DNA of 35,739 nucleotides from Streptomyces sp. YS415 (GTDB lineage Bacteria > Actinomycetota > Actinomycetes > Streptomycetales > Streptomycetaceae). The stretch's first letter is position 1; every line of letters starts with the position of its first letter. A model generated the notes under the pieces. The model worked only from the letters and a program-made list of their open reading frames with translations. It made no database searches and was not told the origin of the DNA. Of this stretch, positions 8,017-15,836 are shown piece by piece. A program made the position numbers and the translations under genes. The stretch is from positions 1-35,739 of the forward strand of contig NZ_JAMJFL010000046.1 in the NCBI RefSeq assembly GCF_023544665.1. Direction: 5' to 3'.

Positions 8017-9509
8017 CCGCCGATGCGGCCGTCGGCGTCCGGGCCGTGGCGCCGCAGGCGAGGGCGGGGGCCGTACGCGATGCCGCCCTCGCCTCCCGCG
8101 CCGCCGCCCGGCTGCTTGCCGGCACCTCGGGTGACGTACGCAACGCCGCCCTGCTCGCCGTCGCGCGGCGGCTCACCGTCGACCCGGCCGACATCCTCGC
8201 CGCGAACCGGCGCGACCTGGCCGCAGCCCGGGACGCCGGGCTCGCCCCCGCCGTGCTGGACCGGCTGACCCTCACCCGCGAGCACCTGCACTCGCTCGCC
8301 GGCACCGTGCGCTTCCTCGCCGCCCAGCCCGACCCGGTCGGCGCCGGCGTGGACGGGACCGTCCTGCCCAACGGCCTGGAGGTACGGCGGATCAGGGTGC
8401 CCCTCGGTGTCGTCGGGATGATCTACGAGGGCCGCCCGAACGTCACCGTCGACGCCGCCGCCCTCTGCCTCAAGAGCGCCAACTCCGTGCTGCTGCGCGG
8501 CTCCTCGACCGCCCGGCACACCAACACCGCCCTCGTCGCCGCCATGCGCAAGGCCCTCGCGGACACCGGCGCGCCCGTCGACGCGGTGCAGATGGTGCCC
8601 GGCACCACCCATGCCGCCGTACGCGAACTGATGTCCCTGCGCGGCCTGGTGGACGTCCTCGTCCCGCGCGGCGGCGCCGAGCTCATCCGGACCACCGTGC
8701 GCGAGTCCGCCGTACCCGTGATCGAGACCGGGGTCGGCAACTGTCACGTCTACGTCGACGAACACGCCGACCTCGACAAGGCGCTGGCGATCCTGCTCGA
8801 CGCCAAGACGCAGCGGACGTCCGTCTGCAACGCCGCCGAGTCCCTCCTCGTCCACGAGGCCGTGGCACCCGCCTTCCTGCCCCGCGCCCTGCGCGCACTG
8901 GCCGAACGCGGAGTGGTGGTGCACGGGGACGCGCGGGTGCGGGCCCGCCACACCGCCGTCGTGCCGGCCACCGACGAGGACTGGGGCCGCGAGTATCTCG
9001 GCCTGGAGATCTCCGCCGCCGTCGTCGGTTCGCTGGACGAGGCCGTCGAGCACATCCGGCGCCACGGCACCGGCCACACGGAGGCCATCGTCACCGACTC
9101 GCAGTCCGCCGCCCGCCGGTTCGTCGGCGCACTGGACACCGCGGTCGTCGCCGTCAACGCCTCCACCCGCTTCGCCGACGGCGGCGAACTCGGCCTCGGC
9201 ACCGAACTAGGCGTTTCCACGCAGAAGTTGCACGCGCGCGGCCCGATGGGTCTGACCGCGCTGACCACCACCAAGTACGTCCTGGTGGGAGATGGGCACA
9301 TCAGGGGCGGAACCGCCGCCCCGCTGCCCTGGACGGGAGGTCCGTTCATGCAGATACGCATCATCACGAAGACGAAGCCGGCGGGCCGGCTCGTGTACCG
9401 GGACGAGACGCGGCGGGTCCGCCGGCGCTCCGCGGTGCCGCCCCCGCTGGGGCTGGCCGGAGTGGACGACGACCCGGCCGAGCTGCACATCGTCCGCAGC
9501 ATCGACTGA
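8013..9509 (+). CDS. proA: Gamma-glutamyl phosphate reductase (ProA) with C-terminal extension
   Basis: 498 residues; ordinary ProA is about 420-430. The aldehyde dehydrogenase-like fold is complete: IYEGRPNVTVDAAALCLKS, the catalytic Cys in RTSVCNAAESLLVH, VVPATDEDW, HTEAIVT, VAVNASTRFADGG and STQKLHARGPMGL, ending at the usual KYVLVGDGHIR near 9306. ProA reduces gamma-glutamyl phosphate to glutamate semialdehyde with NADPH in proline synthesis. About 68 further residues follow in frame; they contain an internal ATG (9348) with a strong ribosome site. From memory, the sequence is quite different from the housekeeping Streptomyces ProA, so this may be a second copy. It converges on proB across a perfect hairpin. 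Confidence 0.85.
   Translation: MTADAAVGVRAVAPQARAGAVRDAALASRAAARLLAGTSGDVRNAALLAVARRLTVDPADILAANRRDLAAARDAGLAPAVLDRLTLTREHLHSLAGTVRFLAAQPDPVGAGVDGTVLPNGLEVRRIRVPLGVVGMIYEGRPNVTVDAAALCLKSANSVLLRGSSTARHTNTALVAAMRKALADTGAPVDAVQMVPGTTHAAVRELMSLRGLVDVLVPRGGAELIRTTVRESAVPVIETGVGNCHVYVDEHADLDKALAILLDAKTQRTSVCNAAESLLVHEAVAPAFLPRALRALAERGVVVHGDARVRARHTAVVPATDEDWGREYLGLEISAAVVGSLDEAVEHIRRHGTGHTEAIVTDSQSAARRFVGALDTAVVAVNASTRFADGGELGLGTELGVSTQKLHARGPMGLTALTTTKYVLVGDGHIRGGTAAPLPWTGGPFMQIRIITKTKPAGRLVYRDETRRVRRRSAVPPPLGLAGVDDDPAELHIVRSID
9348..9509 (+). CDS. Possible internal small ORF (53 aa) at the 3' end of proA
   Basis: GGGAGG at 9335-9340 lies 7 nt before ATG 9348, in the same frame as proA and sharing its stop. 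The product would begin MQIRIITKTKPAGRLVY, be strongly basic in the middle (RRVRRR), and end acidic. It could be an independent gene fused to proA by loss of a stop, an internal start product, or just a ProA extension. No family is recognised. Confidence 0.35.
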   Translation: MQIRIITKTKPAGRLVYRDETRRVRRRSAVPPPLGLAGVDDDPAELHIVRSID

Positions 9510-9523
9510 GCGGAGTCCCGTCA

Positions 9524-9570
9524 CAGCAGGGCGGCGCCCGCCGGGGGAACCGGCGGGCGCCGCCCTGCTG
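9524..9570. terminator. Bidirectional terminator hairpin between proA and proB
   Basis: The arms 9524-9544 and 9550-9570 are perfect 21-bp reverse complements with a 5-nt loop. The hairpin lies exactly between the convergent stops of proA (9509) and proB (9578), so it can end transcription from either side. Confidence 0.85.
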
Positions 9571-9577
9571 CCGGTCC

Positions 9578-10795
9578 TCAGCCGAACCCGGGACCGCCCG
9601 CGTCCCGCGCCGCGAACTCGCGGGCCGGCAGCACCCGTACGCTCACCTCACGGCGCAGTTGCGACGGGAGCCCGCCGCGTGCCGCGGCCGGAAGCAGGAC
9701 CAGGTCGTCCTGGTGCACCACCTCCCGCCCGGAGCGGCCGCGCAGCAGCGACAGCTCCTGGAAGGCGATCGAGGCCAGACCGCGGGCGACCACCCGGCCC
9801 TCCTCGTCGAGGAGTTCCACCGGATCGCCCGCCACGAACTGGCCCGCCACGCGGGTCACCCCCGTCGCGGGCAGCGCCCCACGGCCCTGCATCAGCGCCT
9901 GCACCGCGTCCGCCGTCAGCTGGACGGTGCCGCGCGGACTGCTGGCGTGCTCCAGCCACAGCAGGTGGTCGGAGTTGCGGTCCCCGGTGCGGTGGAAGAG
10001 GGTGCCCGTCTCCCGGCCCGCGAGCGCGTCGGCCGCGTGCCGGGCGGCGGTGAGGACCACCGGGACACCGGCCCCGGTCGCGATCCGCGCCGCCTCCACC
10101 TTGGTCTTCATCCCGCCGGTACCCACTCCCGAACTGCCCGCGTCGCCCAACTCCACGCCCACCAGGTCCTGTTGGCCGCGAATGTCCTTCAGACGCTGCG
10201 CCCCGGGCCGCCGCGGATCGCCGTCGTACAGGCCGTCGATGTCGGACAGCAGCACCAGCAGGTCGGCGCGGACGAGGTGCGAGACGAGCGCGGCGAGCCG
10301 GTCGTTGTCGCCGAAGCGGATCTCCGACGTCGCCACCGTGTCGTTCTCATTGACGATCGGCACCGCCCCCATGGACAGCACCTTGGTGAGCGCGCGATAG
10401 GCGTTGCGGTACTGGGCGCGGCGGCCGATGTCGTCGGCGGTCAGCAGGACTTGGCCGACCCGCAGGCCGTAGCGGGCGAAGGAGGCCGTGTAGCGGGCCA
10501 CCAGCAGGCCCTGGCCCACGCAGGCCGCCGCCTGCTGCCCGGCCAGGTCCTGCGGGCGCTCGGCCAGGCCGAGGGGGGCGAGCCCCGCGGCGATGGCACC
10601 GGAGGAGACGAGCACGATCTCGGTGCCGGCGGCGCGGGTGCGGGCGAGGACGTCGACGAGGGCGTCCACGCGGTCCGAGTCCAGGCCGCCGACCGCGGTG
10701 GTCAGCGAGGACGAGCCCACCTTCACCACGATCCGCCGGGCGTTGAGCACATCGGGGCGCAGGGCCCCGGTGGCGGTGGTCGGGGGCCTGGTCAT
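9578..10795 (-). CDS. proB: Glutamate 5-kinase (ProB)
   Basis: 405 residues: amino-acid kinase domain (RRIVVKVGSSSLT, LVSSGAIAAGLAPLG, VNENDTVAT, FGDNDRLAALV, LLSDIDGLYDGDP, GVGTGGMKTKVEAARIA) followed by a PUA domain (GQFVAGDPVELLDEEGRVVARGL). It phosphorylates glutamate, the first step of proline synthesis. The PUA end appears about a dozen residues shorter than I recall for the housekeeping enzyme (LLRGRSGREVVHQDDLVLL), followed by an extra 32-residue tail. The start codon overlaps the stop of the alpha/beta hydrolase gene (ATGA at 10792-10795). It is not beside obgE, the usual neighbour in actinomycetes, and not in tandem with proA. Confidence 0.88.
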   Translation of the reverse strand: MTRPPTTATGALRPDVLNARRIVVKVGSSSLTTAVGGLDSDRVDALVDVLARTRAAGTEIVLVSSGAIAAGLAPLGLAERPQDLAGQQAAACVGQGLLVARYTASFARYGLRVGQVLLTADDIGRRAQYRNAYRALTKVLSMGAVPIVNENDTVATSEIRFGDNDRLAALVSHLVRADLLVLLSDIDGLYDGDPRRPGAQRLKDIRGQQDLVGVELGDAGSSGVGTGGMKTKVEAARIATGAGVPVVLTAARHAADALAGRETGTLFHRTGDRNSDHLLWLEHASSPRGTVQLTADAVQALMQGRGALPATGVTRVAGQFVAGDPVELLDEEGRVVARGLASIAFQELSLLRGRSGREVVHQDDLVLLPAAARGGLPSQLRREVSVRVLPAREFAARDAGGPGFG

Positions 10796-11802
10796 CGTTC
10801 CGCTCCGGTTTCGAGGGCGAGTTCCCGAGCCTCACTCGGGTCCGGCTCGCGTCGGTCTCGTAGGTCGCGCAAGAGCGCGTGCACGGTCTCCACGACCAGC
10901 ACCGGGCGCTCGTACGGCAGGTCATGGCCCTGTTTCGGCACGGTGTGCAGGGTGGCCCCCGGGATGTCGTCGGCCAGGCGCAGGGCCTGGGCGGGTGGTG
11001 TGTAGCTGTCCAGGGCGCCGACGAGGATCCGGGTCGGCACCCGGCCGAGCGCGCCGAGGCGGCCCGCGCAGTCGTGGGTGGTGAGCGCGGCGAAGAACTC
11101 GGCCACGGTCAGCGGCGGGATGGTGCGCAGCGCGTGCGCGTCGGCCCGTGCGGTGTCGGTCCCCGGGCCGCGCCCGAACAGGGCGTGCCAGATCGGGGCG
11201 GCCGAGGGGTGGGACAGCGGTCCGGTGAGCAGCCGGTGCACGGCCCTTGCCCAGCCCGGCGAGCGCAGCATGCCGTCGGTGACCAGCCGTTCGGCGTGCG
11301 CCCTGCGCTGCGCGGCCCGGTCCTGCGGTACGAAGGGGACCGCGCCGACGTCCTCCACGCAGGTCGAGAACAGCGCGACGCCGGAGACCCACGGTCCGAT
11401 CAGCTCGGGCCTGCCCGCGGCGAGCTGCTGTACGGCCATGCCGCCCATGGAGTGGCCGACGAGCAGGACCGGCCCGTCCTCGGGCGCGGTCGCCCGGCGC
11501 AGTACGAGGTCCAGGTCCCGGCCGAGCAGCGCCATGTCCAGCGGCGCCTGCCCCCGCGTGGACCTGCCGTGCCCGCGCTGGTCGTAACTGACCGCCCGCA
11601 GCGCGGGAAAGCCCGGCCGCGGGCGCGTCAGCGCGTCGATGTGCGGCCGCCAGTCGATGGCCGACATGGTCCACCCGTGCGACAGCACGACGGTGGCCTC
11701 GGCCTCCGGCGAACCGTGCGCGTAGACCACGATCTCCGCGCCGTCGTCCGTGATGACGGTCCCCGCGAGCCGCCGGTCCTGCCCCACCCTTACGGCACTC
11801 AT
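10792..11802 (-). CDS. Alpha/beta hydrolase
   Basis: 336 residues. The canonical fold shows an oxyanion region (LSHGWTMS), the nucleophile elbow GHSMGGMAVQQ, an acid near VGALDSYTPP and a terminal His in PKQGHDLPYERP. Substrate unknown; the family includes esterases, lactonases and epoxide hydrolases. Both ends are coupled by 4-nt ATGA overlaps: its start with the wbl stop (11799-11802) and its stop with the proB start (10792-10795). It therefore sits in the middle of a tightly co-translated three-gene operon, suggesting a role connected with glutamyl phosphate or semialdehyde metabolism (inference). Confidence 0.8.
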   Translation of the reverse strand: MSAVRVGQDRRLAGTVITDDGAEIVVYAHGSPEAEATVVLSHGWTMSAIDWRPHIDALTRPRPGFPALRAVSYDQRGHGRSTRGQAPLDMALLGRDLDLVLRRATAPEDGPVLLVGHSMGGMAVQQLAAGRPELIGPWVSGVALFSTCVEDVGAVPFVPQDRAAQRRAHAERLVTDGMLRSPGWARAVHRLLTGPLSHPSAAPIWHALFGRGPGTDTARADAHALRTIPPLTVAEFFAALTTHDCAGRLGALGRVPTRILVGALDSYTPPAQALRLADDIPGATLHTVPKQGHDLPYERPVLVVETVHALLRDLRDRREPDPSEARELALETGAER

Positions 11803-13361
11803 GACACACCCCGCTGACCGGCGGGGGTCCCCGGTACGGGCCGGATGGTGATGGTGATCCGGGGGTTGCCCGGGGTGACGAAGGTACGCGCGGAACTGCT
11901 GGTGAGGGTGACCCGGGGGCCGGTGGGCAGGCGGCGCGTCTTGGGCATGAGGGGCATACGGACCCGGTCGGCGGTCATCGGCCGCGGAACCCCACGCTCC
12001 GCCTCCGGCGGGCCAGCCGAGTGCCCGGCACCGTCCGGCGGGCCCTCCACCGGCGCAACCCGGGACCGCGCTCCGTCATCCACCGGTGCAACCCGGCACC
12101 GCGCCCTGTCGTCCGCAGGTACGACTCCTAGCCGGTCGCGCGACGGTGCCGCCGACCGTCCGTCGCCCGACGGCGGTACGCCCCTTCCGCGGGCTCCGGG
12201 CGGCCCCGAGGCCGGATCACCCCCCGGTCTTCCTCGCCCGTCGGCGGTGAGCGGAGCCGGCCGTCCGCCACCGCCCGGTGCCCCTCCCCGTCCGCCGGAC
12301 CCCGTGGGCATGGGGGGACGCTGGTCGCCCGGAGCCCTTGCCCCGTCGGCCGGTACCGGGGCACCGGTCCCAGCAGGGCCTGCCTGTCCCGGACCCCGGT
12401 CACCACCCCGCATGCGGGATCTGTCGGTCGTAGCCGGGACTCCACGCCCTTGCGCGGTGAGGGGCACTCGCTGTCCGTTGCCCGCGACGGGGACGCCCCG
12501 GGCGCCGGGTCCGAGCGGCCCCGCGGCCCGTGCGCCGATCGGAGCCCTCCGCCCGTCCGCCGCACCCGCTCCCCTCGGTCCGCCGGCCGCGAGCGGTGCC
12601 CGCCGTCCATCCACGGCCGGCGGCGCTCCCCGCCCACTCCCCGTAAGCGGAGCTACCCGTCGATTCGCAGGGACCGGCCCGGCCGGATGGCCCCCGCCGG
12701 AGGGGAACTGCGGTGGCAGGAGGCCCGGGCCAGGAACCCGCGAGCCGTACCGGGGGAGCGGGGGACCGCCCAGGGACGCCACACCGCCGCGTATGGCGGG
12801 GCGTTCGACGCCGGTCACCCCGCCTCCGTCGGCGCCGGTCCGGCGTACCCGTTTTCTGGGGGCCCGGGGATTCGGCATGCCGCTGACCGGGCCGCGGGTG
12901 CAGGAGGACGCCAACTCCGCGAGCTGCCAAGCCTGTTGGACCTGCCCGAAGCTGATGCCGAGGGCGCCGGCGATCCGGCGCGGGGTCCATCCGTGCCGGC
13001 GCAGGTACCACACGTACGCCGGCCGCTCCCGGGGCGTCGCGCTCAGCCTGCGCCCGCCGCCCGCGAGATACGCGGCCAGCTCCGTCCCCGTCGACTCCAG
13101 TGTGCTCGCGATACGCAAGAGCTCACGCCGTTCACGCGCGTTGAACCCGCCCCAGATCCCGGCGCCCTCGTCGTGCACCAGAGCCTCGCGCAGGCACTCC
13201 CGGGCCACTGGGCAGCGCCCGCAGAGGCGCTTGGCCACGGCCTCCCGGTCGACGCCGCCGGAGGCGCCGGGGAGGGGGAAGAAGGTCTCGGGGTCGGTGT
13301 CGCGGCAGGCGGCGCGCTCGGTCCAGGGGTCGGGGTCCGCGTAGTGCGGTGGTGCGTGCAT
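11799..13361 (-). CDS. WhiB-like regulator with HTH and very long low-complexity tail
   Basis: 520 residues; ordinary Wbl proteins are 80-130. Residues 1-80 hold the four iron-sulfur cysteines (AACRDTD, LCGRCPVARECLREAL) and the GIWGG turn. Residues about 100-160 look like a helix-turn-helix (RHGWTPRRIAGALGISFGQVQQAW). Then some 320 residues are Pro/Gly/Arg/Ala-rich with imperfect repeats (RRAPL, GRGVP, RVAPVDDGARS), and a beta-like end (RVTLTSSSARTFV, RITITIRPVP). The start at 13361 follows AGAAAGGG. The tail is believable because its stop overlaps the next start as ATGA. Wbl proteins bind iron-sulfur clusters and usually partner the sigma factor. A direct repeat in the tail lies near 12045-12110. 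Confidence 0.8.
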   Translation of the reverse strand: MHAPPHYADPDPWTERAACRDTDPETFFPLPGASGGVDREAVAKRLCGRCPVARECLREALVHDEGAGIWGGFNARERRELLRIASTLESTGTELAAYLAGGGRRLSATPRERPAYVWYLRRHGWTPRRIAGALGISFGQVQQAWQLAELASSCTRGPVSGMPNPRAPRKRVRRTGADGGGVTGVERPAIRGGVASLGGPPLPRYGSRVPGPGLLPPQFPSGGGHPAGPVPANRRVAPLTGSGRGAPPAVDGRRAPLAAGGPRGAGAADGRRAPIGARAAGPLGPGARGVPVAGNGQRVPLTAQGRGVPATTDRSRMRGGDRGPGQAGPAGTGAPVPADGARAPGDQRPPMPTGSGGRGGAPGGGGRPAPLTADGRGRPGGDPASGPPGARGRGVPPSGDGRSAAPSRDRLGVVPADDRARCRVAPVDDGARSRVAPVEGPPDGAGHSAGPPEAERGVPRPMTADRVRMPLMPKTRRLPTGPRVTLTSSSARTFVTPGNPRITITIRPVPGTPAGQRGVS

Positions 13362-13778
13362 GGCGGTCGGCCCTTTCTCGGTGTGATCCCGGTGGCCGGT
13401 GCTTTGGGCTGTCCTCCCGGATTGAATTCCATGCGCGTTGAATTTCGCTCTAGTTGTAGTCAACTCCTGCCTCGTAACTTGTAGTTGCGAGGTCGACCCA
13501 GGGGAGTGTCCGACAGGGGAAGCCCTCGAAAGCAACGTTCCTGCATCGCCGTGTGCCGTCGGGTGGGCGCTGTTTGTCATGCGCGTGCTCGTCGATCTGC
13601 GCCCTGAGGCGCTCGAAGGACAGCACCGTCAGACACCGGGGGGAGTGTTCGGCATGCGCGATTTTCCAGGCGAGAGTCAACCGGCGGCGACTGCGACGTC
13701 GTTCGGGCACCCGATCACCGGGCCGGACGTGGTGAGTGCCTCCTTCTTCCGCTGGCTTCCCACCGCTTTGGAGACGTC
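13362..13778. other. 417-bp divergent intergenic region
   Basis: This gap between the wbl and PKS starts is less GC-rich near 13420-13490, where promoters and the paired inverted repeats lie. On the minus strand TTGACT (within 13452-13465) could be a -35 element for wbl. The right half contains one possible leader ORF (13654-13827). No RNA gene is recognised. Confidence 0.6.
13452..13492. promoter_or_regulatory. Paired inverted repeats between wbl and type III PKS
   Basis: AGTTG-TAGT-CAACT (13452-13465) is followed by a larger imperfect palindrome at 13470-13492 with arms CCTCGTAACT and AGTTGCGAGG (9 of 10 pairs, 3-nt centre). The AGTTG/CAACT half-site thus recurs. The pair lies about 90 bp before the wbl start and 290 bp before the PKS start on the other side, an operator-like position. 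Confidence 0.5.
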
Positions 13779-13827
13779 GTGCCCGTCGTCACTGCTCCCG
13801 TTGTCGCCCTGCCCCGCTATCAGGTGA
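13654..13827 (+). CDS. Possible leader ORF (57 aa) overlapping the PKS start
   Basis: ATG 13654 is preceded by GGGGGGAG at about 8-nt spacing. It begins MRDFPGESQPAATATS, runs in a different frame from the PKS and ends 49 nt inside it. Translation coupling to the PKS is possible but unproven; the second half may simply be the PKS shadow. Confidence 0.25.
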   Translation: MRDFPGESQPAATATSFGHPITGPDVVSASFFRWLPTALETSCPSSLLPLSPCPAIR

Positions 13828-14840
13828 CGACCGATGAACTCATCGGTCGCATCGACGAGTTGTACCCGGACCATCCAAGACTGCGCTTGGTCCGGCAGGT
13901 CATCCGGCGTTCGTCGGTGCGCACCCGCTGGTACACCCGCCCGCTGGAGGAGCAGTTCAAGAACGACTGTTCGCTCTTCGAGCGCACCCGCAGGCATCTG
14001 CACGACTCCCTCGACCTGGCGGAGCGTGCCGGCCGCGCGGCGCTGCGGGAGGCGGGACTGAAGCCGGAGGACGTCACCGCTCTGGTCGTGTCCAGTGCCA
14101 CCGGACACAGCATGCCCGGACTCGACGTCCTGCTCATGGAGCGGCTCGGTCTGTCCCCGTCGGTCCGCCGCATACCCGTGACGCAAATGGGCTGCGTCGG
14201 CGGCGTGTTCGCCGTCTCGACGGCTGCGGAACTGGTGAAGGCCCGCCCGGACGCCATCGTGCTCGTGGTGTGCGCGGACGCCTTCAGCCACTATTTGCAC
14301 CCCGGTGACGTCGGCATGGACGGGATGATCTTCAAGGCCATCCTCGGTGACGCCGGCGGCGCCTGTGTGGTGCGAGGACGGGTGGACGGCCCGCACATGG
14401 AGATCACGGGGTCCTGGGAGTTCCTGGACGTCAGCGGCAAGGACATCGTGGGCAGCCGCCTCGACGACGACGGCATGCACGCCCAGAACTCCCCGCGGCT
14501 CGCGGAGGTCGTCGGCGGTGCCCTGCCGGGGCTGCGGGAGTGGCTGACCGCCGCCGCGCCTGCCGGCACCGACGGCGCGCCGGATTTCATCGTCTCGCAC
14601 ACCGGAAGCCCTCGGATCCTGGACTGCCTCTCCGATGGTCTCGGCTGTCCGCCGGAGATGTTCGGACTGGCCCGCGACTCGCTGCGCGAACTGGGCAACC
14701 TGGGGGCCGCGTCCGTGCTGGAGGTCATGGAGCGGACCTTCGCCAAACGGCCGGAGCCGGGAGCCCGCGGCCTGATGATCGGCGTGGGTCCCGGCGTGTG
14801 CCTGATGGGCCTGACGACCATCTGGCGGAACGGCATCTGA
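13779..14840 (+). CDS. Type III polyketide synthase
   Basis: 353 residues, the normal length for chalcone synthase-type enzymes. The catalytic triad is visible: Cys139 in TQMGCVGGVFAV, His274 in VSHTGSPRILD and Asn307 in RELGNLGAASVLEVM; GVGPGVCLMG closes the fold. These enzymes extend acyl-CoA starters with malonyl-type CoA extenders and cyclise the product without an acyl carrier. Starter and product (pyrone, resorcinol or naphthol) cannot be told from sequence here. The GTG start at 13779 follows GGAGA by 5 nt. No modifying enzyme is on the same strand beside it; the monooxygenase of the neighbouring operon could act with it (inference). Confidence 0.9.
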   Translation: MPVVTAPVVALPRYQVTTDELIGRIDELYPDHPRLRLVRQVIRRSSVRTRWYTRPLEEQFKNDCSLFERTRRHLHDSLDLAERAGRAALREAGLKPEDVTALVVSSATGHSMPGLDVLLMERLGLSPSVRRIPVTQMGCVGGVFAVSTAAELVKARPDAIVLVVCADAFSHYLHPGDVGMDGMIFKAILGDAGGACVVRGRVDGPHMEITGSWEFLDVSGKDIVGSRLDDDGMHAQNSPRLAEVVGGALPGLREWLTAAAPAGTDGAPDFIVSHTGSPRILDCLSDGLGCPPEMFGLARDSLRELGNLGAASVLEVMERTFAKRPEPGARGLMIGVGPGVCLMGLTTIWRNGI

Positions 14841-14956
14841 CACGTTGTCGCCACGCGGACGCTCTGCCGCGGACGGCGCTTGCGCATACCGGGAAGGGGT
14901 GGCCCCGCGTCAGGGCCGCTCCCTCCCGCGGTTCCGGGCCGGTACGCCCGGCGGGA

Positions 14957-15682
14957 TCAGTCCGTTTCGGCCTTGGGGACCTTGCGGGGCTCCAGTTGGG
15001 GGGACAGGCGCTGTTCGAGCGCCGGTACCACCCAGGCCATGAACTCGGTGTATTCCATGCCCGCCAGCGGCTGGATCTGCAAGACGTAGCGCATGATGGC
15101 GAGCCCGGCGAGATGGCCGGCGGCCAGCGCCGTGCGGGTCTCGGCGTCGGGGAGACCGCGGTACCCGGAGGCGCTCGCCCAGGACTTGGAGCTCGCCTCG
15201 ACGCGTGCCCTGAGGACGTCGGACGTAGCACTGTCGGCCATGCCCGCCCGGTAGACGGCGGTCATGGCGTAACGCGTCTTCTCGTTCTCCCAGAAGGAGA
15301 AGTACGCATGGGCGAGCCAGGCGGCCTGTGAGGTGGAGCTGTCGCCGATCGGCGTCTCGTCGAAGGTGGCGGAGACGCTGAAGGAGGAGTTCACCGCGGC
15401 GTCGAACACCCCCTCCTTGTTCACGAAGAAGTGATGCACCAGTGCCGGGTCCACCTGGGCGGCCTCGGCGATCGCGCGGATCGTCGTCCGGGCGTAACCC
15501 CGGTCGGCGAAGAGATGGAGGGCCGCTTCCAGGATCTGGTCGCGGGTTCCGCTGTCCCCTGGGCGACGCCCGCTGCGGGCACGCTTCGGACGGCTGCGCC
15601 GAGCGGACGGAACATCGGTCGAGTCGGCCTTCCCGGATCCTCCCGACATCGAAGCGGAACCGTCTGTGCGCCTGGGTTTCAT
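14957..15682 (-). CDS. TetR-family transcriptional regulator (1)
   Basis: 241 residues. After a 45-residue basic, probably disordered N-terminus comes the TetR helix-turn-helix (RDQILEAALHLFADRGYARTTIRAIAEAAQVDPALVHHFFVNKEGVF, read in pieces), then a helical ligand-binding domain. An alternative start is the Met codon at 15649; neither has a strong ribosome site. It is convergent with the PKS gene and downstream of the second TetR gene in the same direction. A perfect 16-bp palindrome at 15724-15739 lies about 40 bp upstream, so autoregulation is likely. Confidence 0.85.
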   Translation of the reverse strand: MKPRRTDGSASMSGGSGKADSTDVPSARRSRPKRARSGRRPGDSGTRDQILEAALHLFADRGYARTTIRAIAEAAQVDPALVHHFFVNKEGVFDAAVNSSFSVSATFDETPIGDSSTSQAAWLAHAYFSFWENEKTRYAMTAVYRAGMADSATSDVLRARVEASSKSWASASGYRGLPDAETRTALAAGHLAGLAIMRYVLQIQPLAGMEYTEFMAWVVPALEQRLSPQLEPRKVPKAETD

Positions 15683-15723
15683 GACATCACTGCACTTCGG
15701 ACGAGGACTGGCGGAAAAATTAA

Positions 15724-15739
15724 TTCACTGTACAGTGAA
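15724..15739. promoter_or_regulatory. TetR-type operator palindrome
   Basis: TTCACTGTACAGTGAA is a perfect 16-bp palindrome in an AT-rich patch. On the minus strand a -10-like TAAGAT (complement of 15743-15748) lies just before it, so a bound dimer would cover the start of transcription of the TetR gene at 15682. Confidence 0.65.
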
Positions 15740-15836
15740 AATATCTTATCAGGCGGGGTCTCATCGAGGCCATCCACATGCGGAGTCTTGGCTTCTTCCT
15801 TACGTGCATTGCCCCTGTTCACCCCTTGGTTCCCGT

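Noticed and set aside
11845..13344. Plus-strand frame of about 500 codons opposite the Wbl gene
   Set aside because: The minus strand encodes a clear Wbl domain and HTH and is coupled to its neighbours; the plus frame is a low-complexity Pro/Arg shadow.
13779..14840. KAS III (FabH) or beta-ketoacyl synthase identity for the condensing enzyme
   Set aside because: The Cys-His-Asn context (GCVGG, HTGSP, GNLGAAS) and N-terminal DELYPDHPRLRL region are those of type III PKS.
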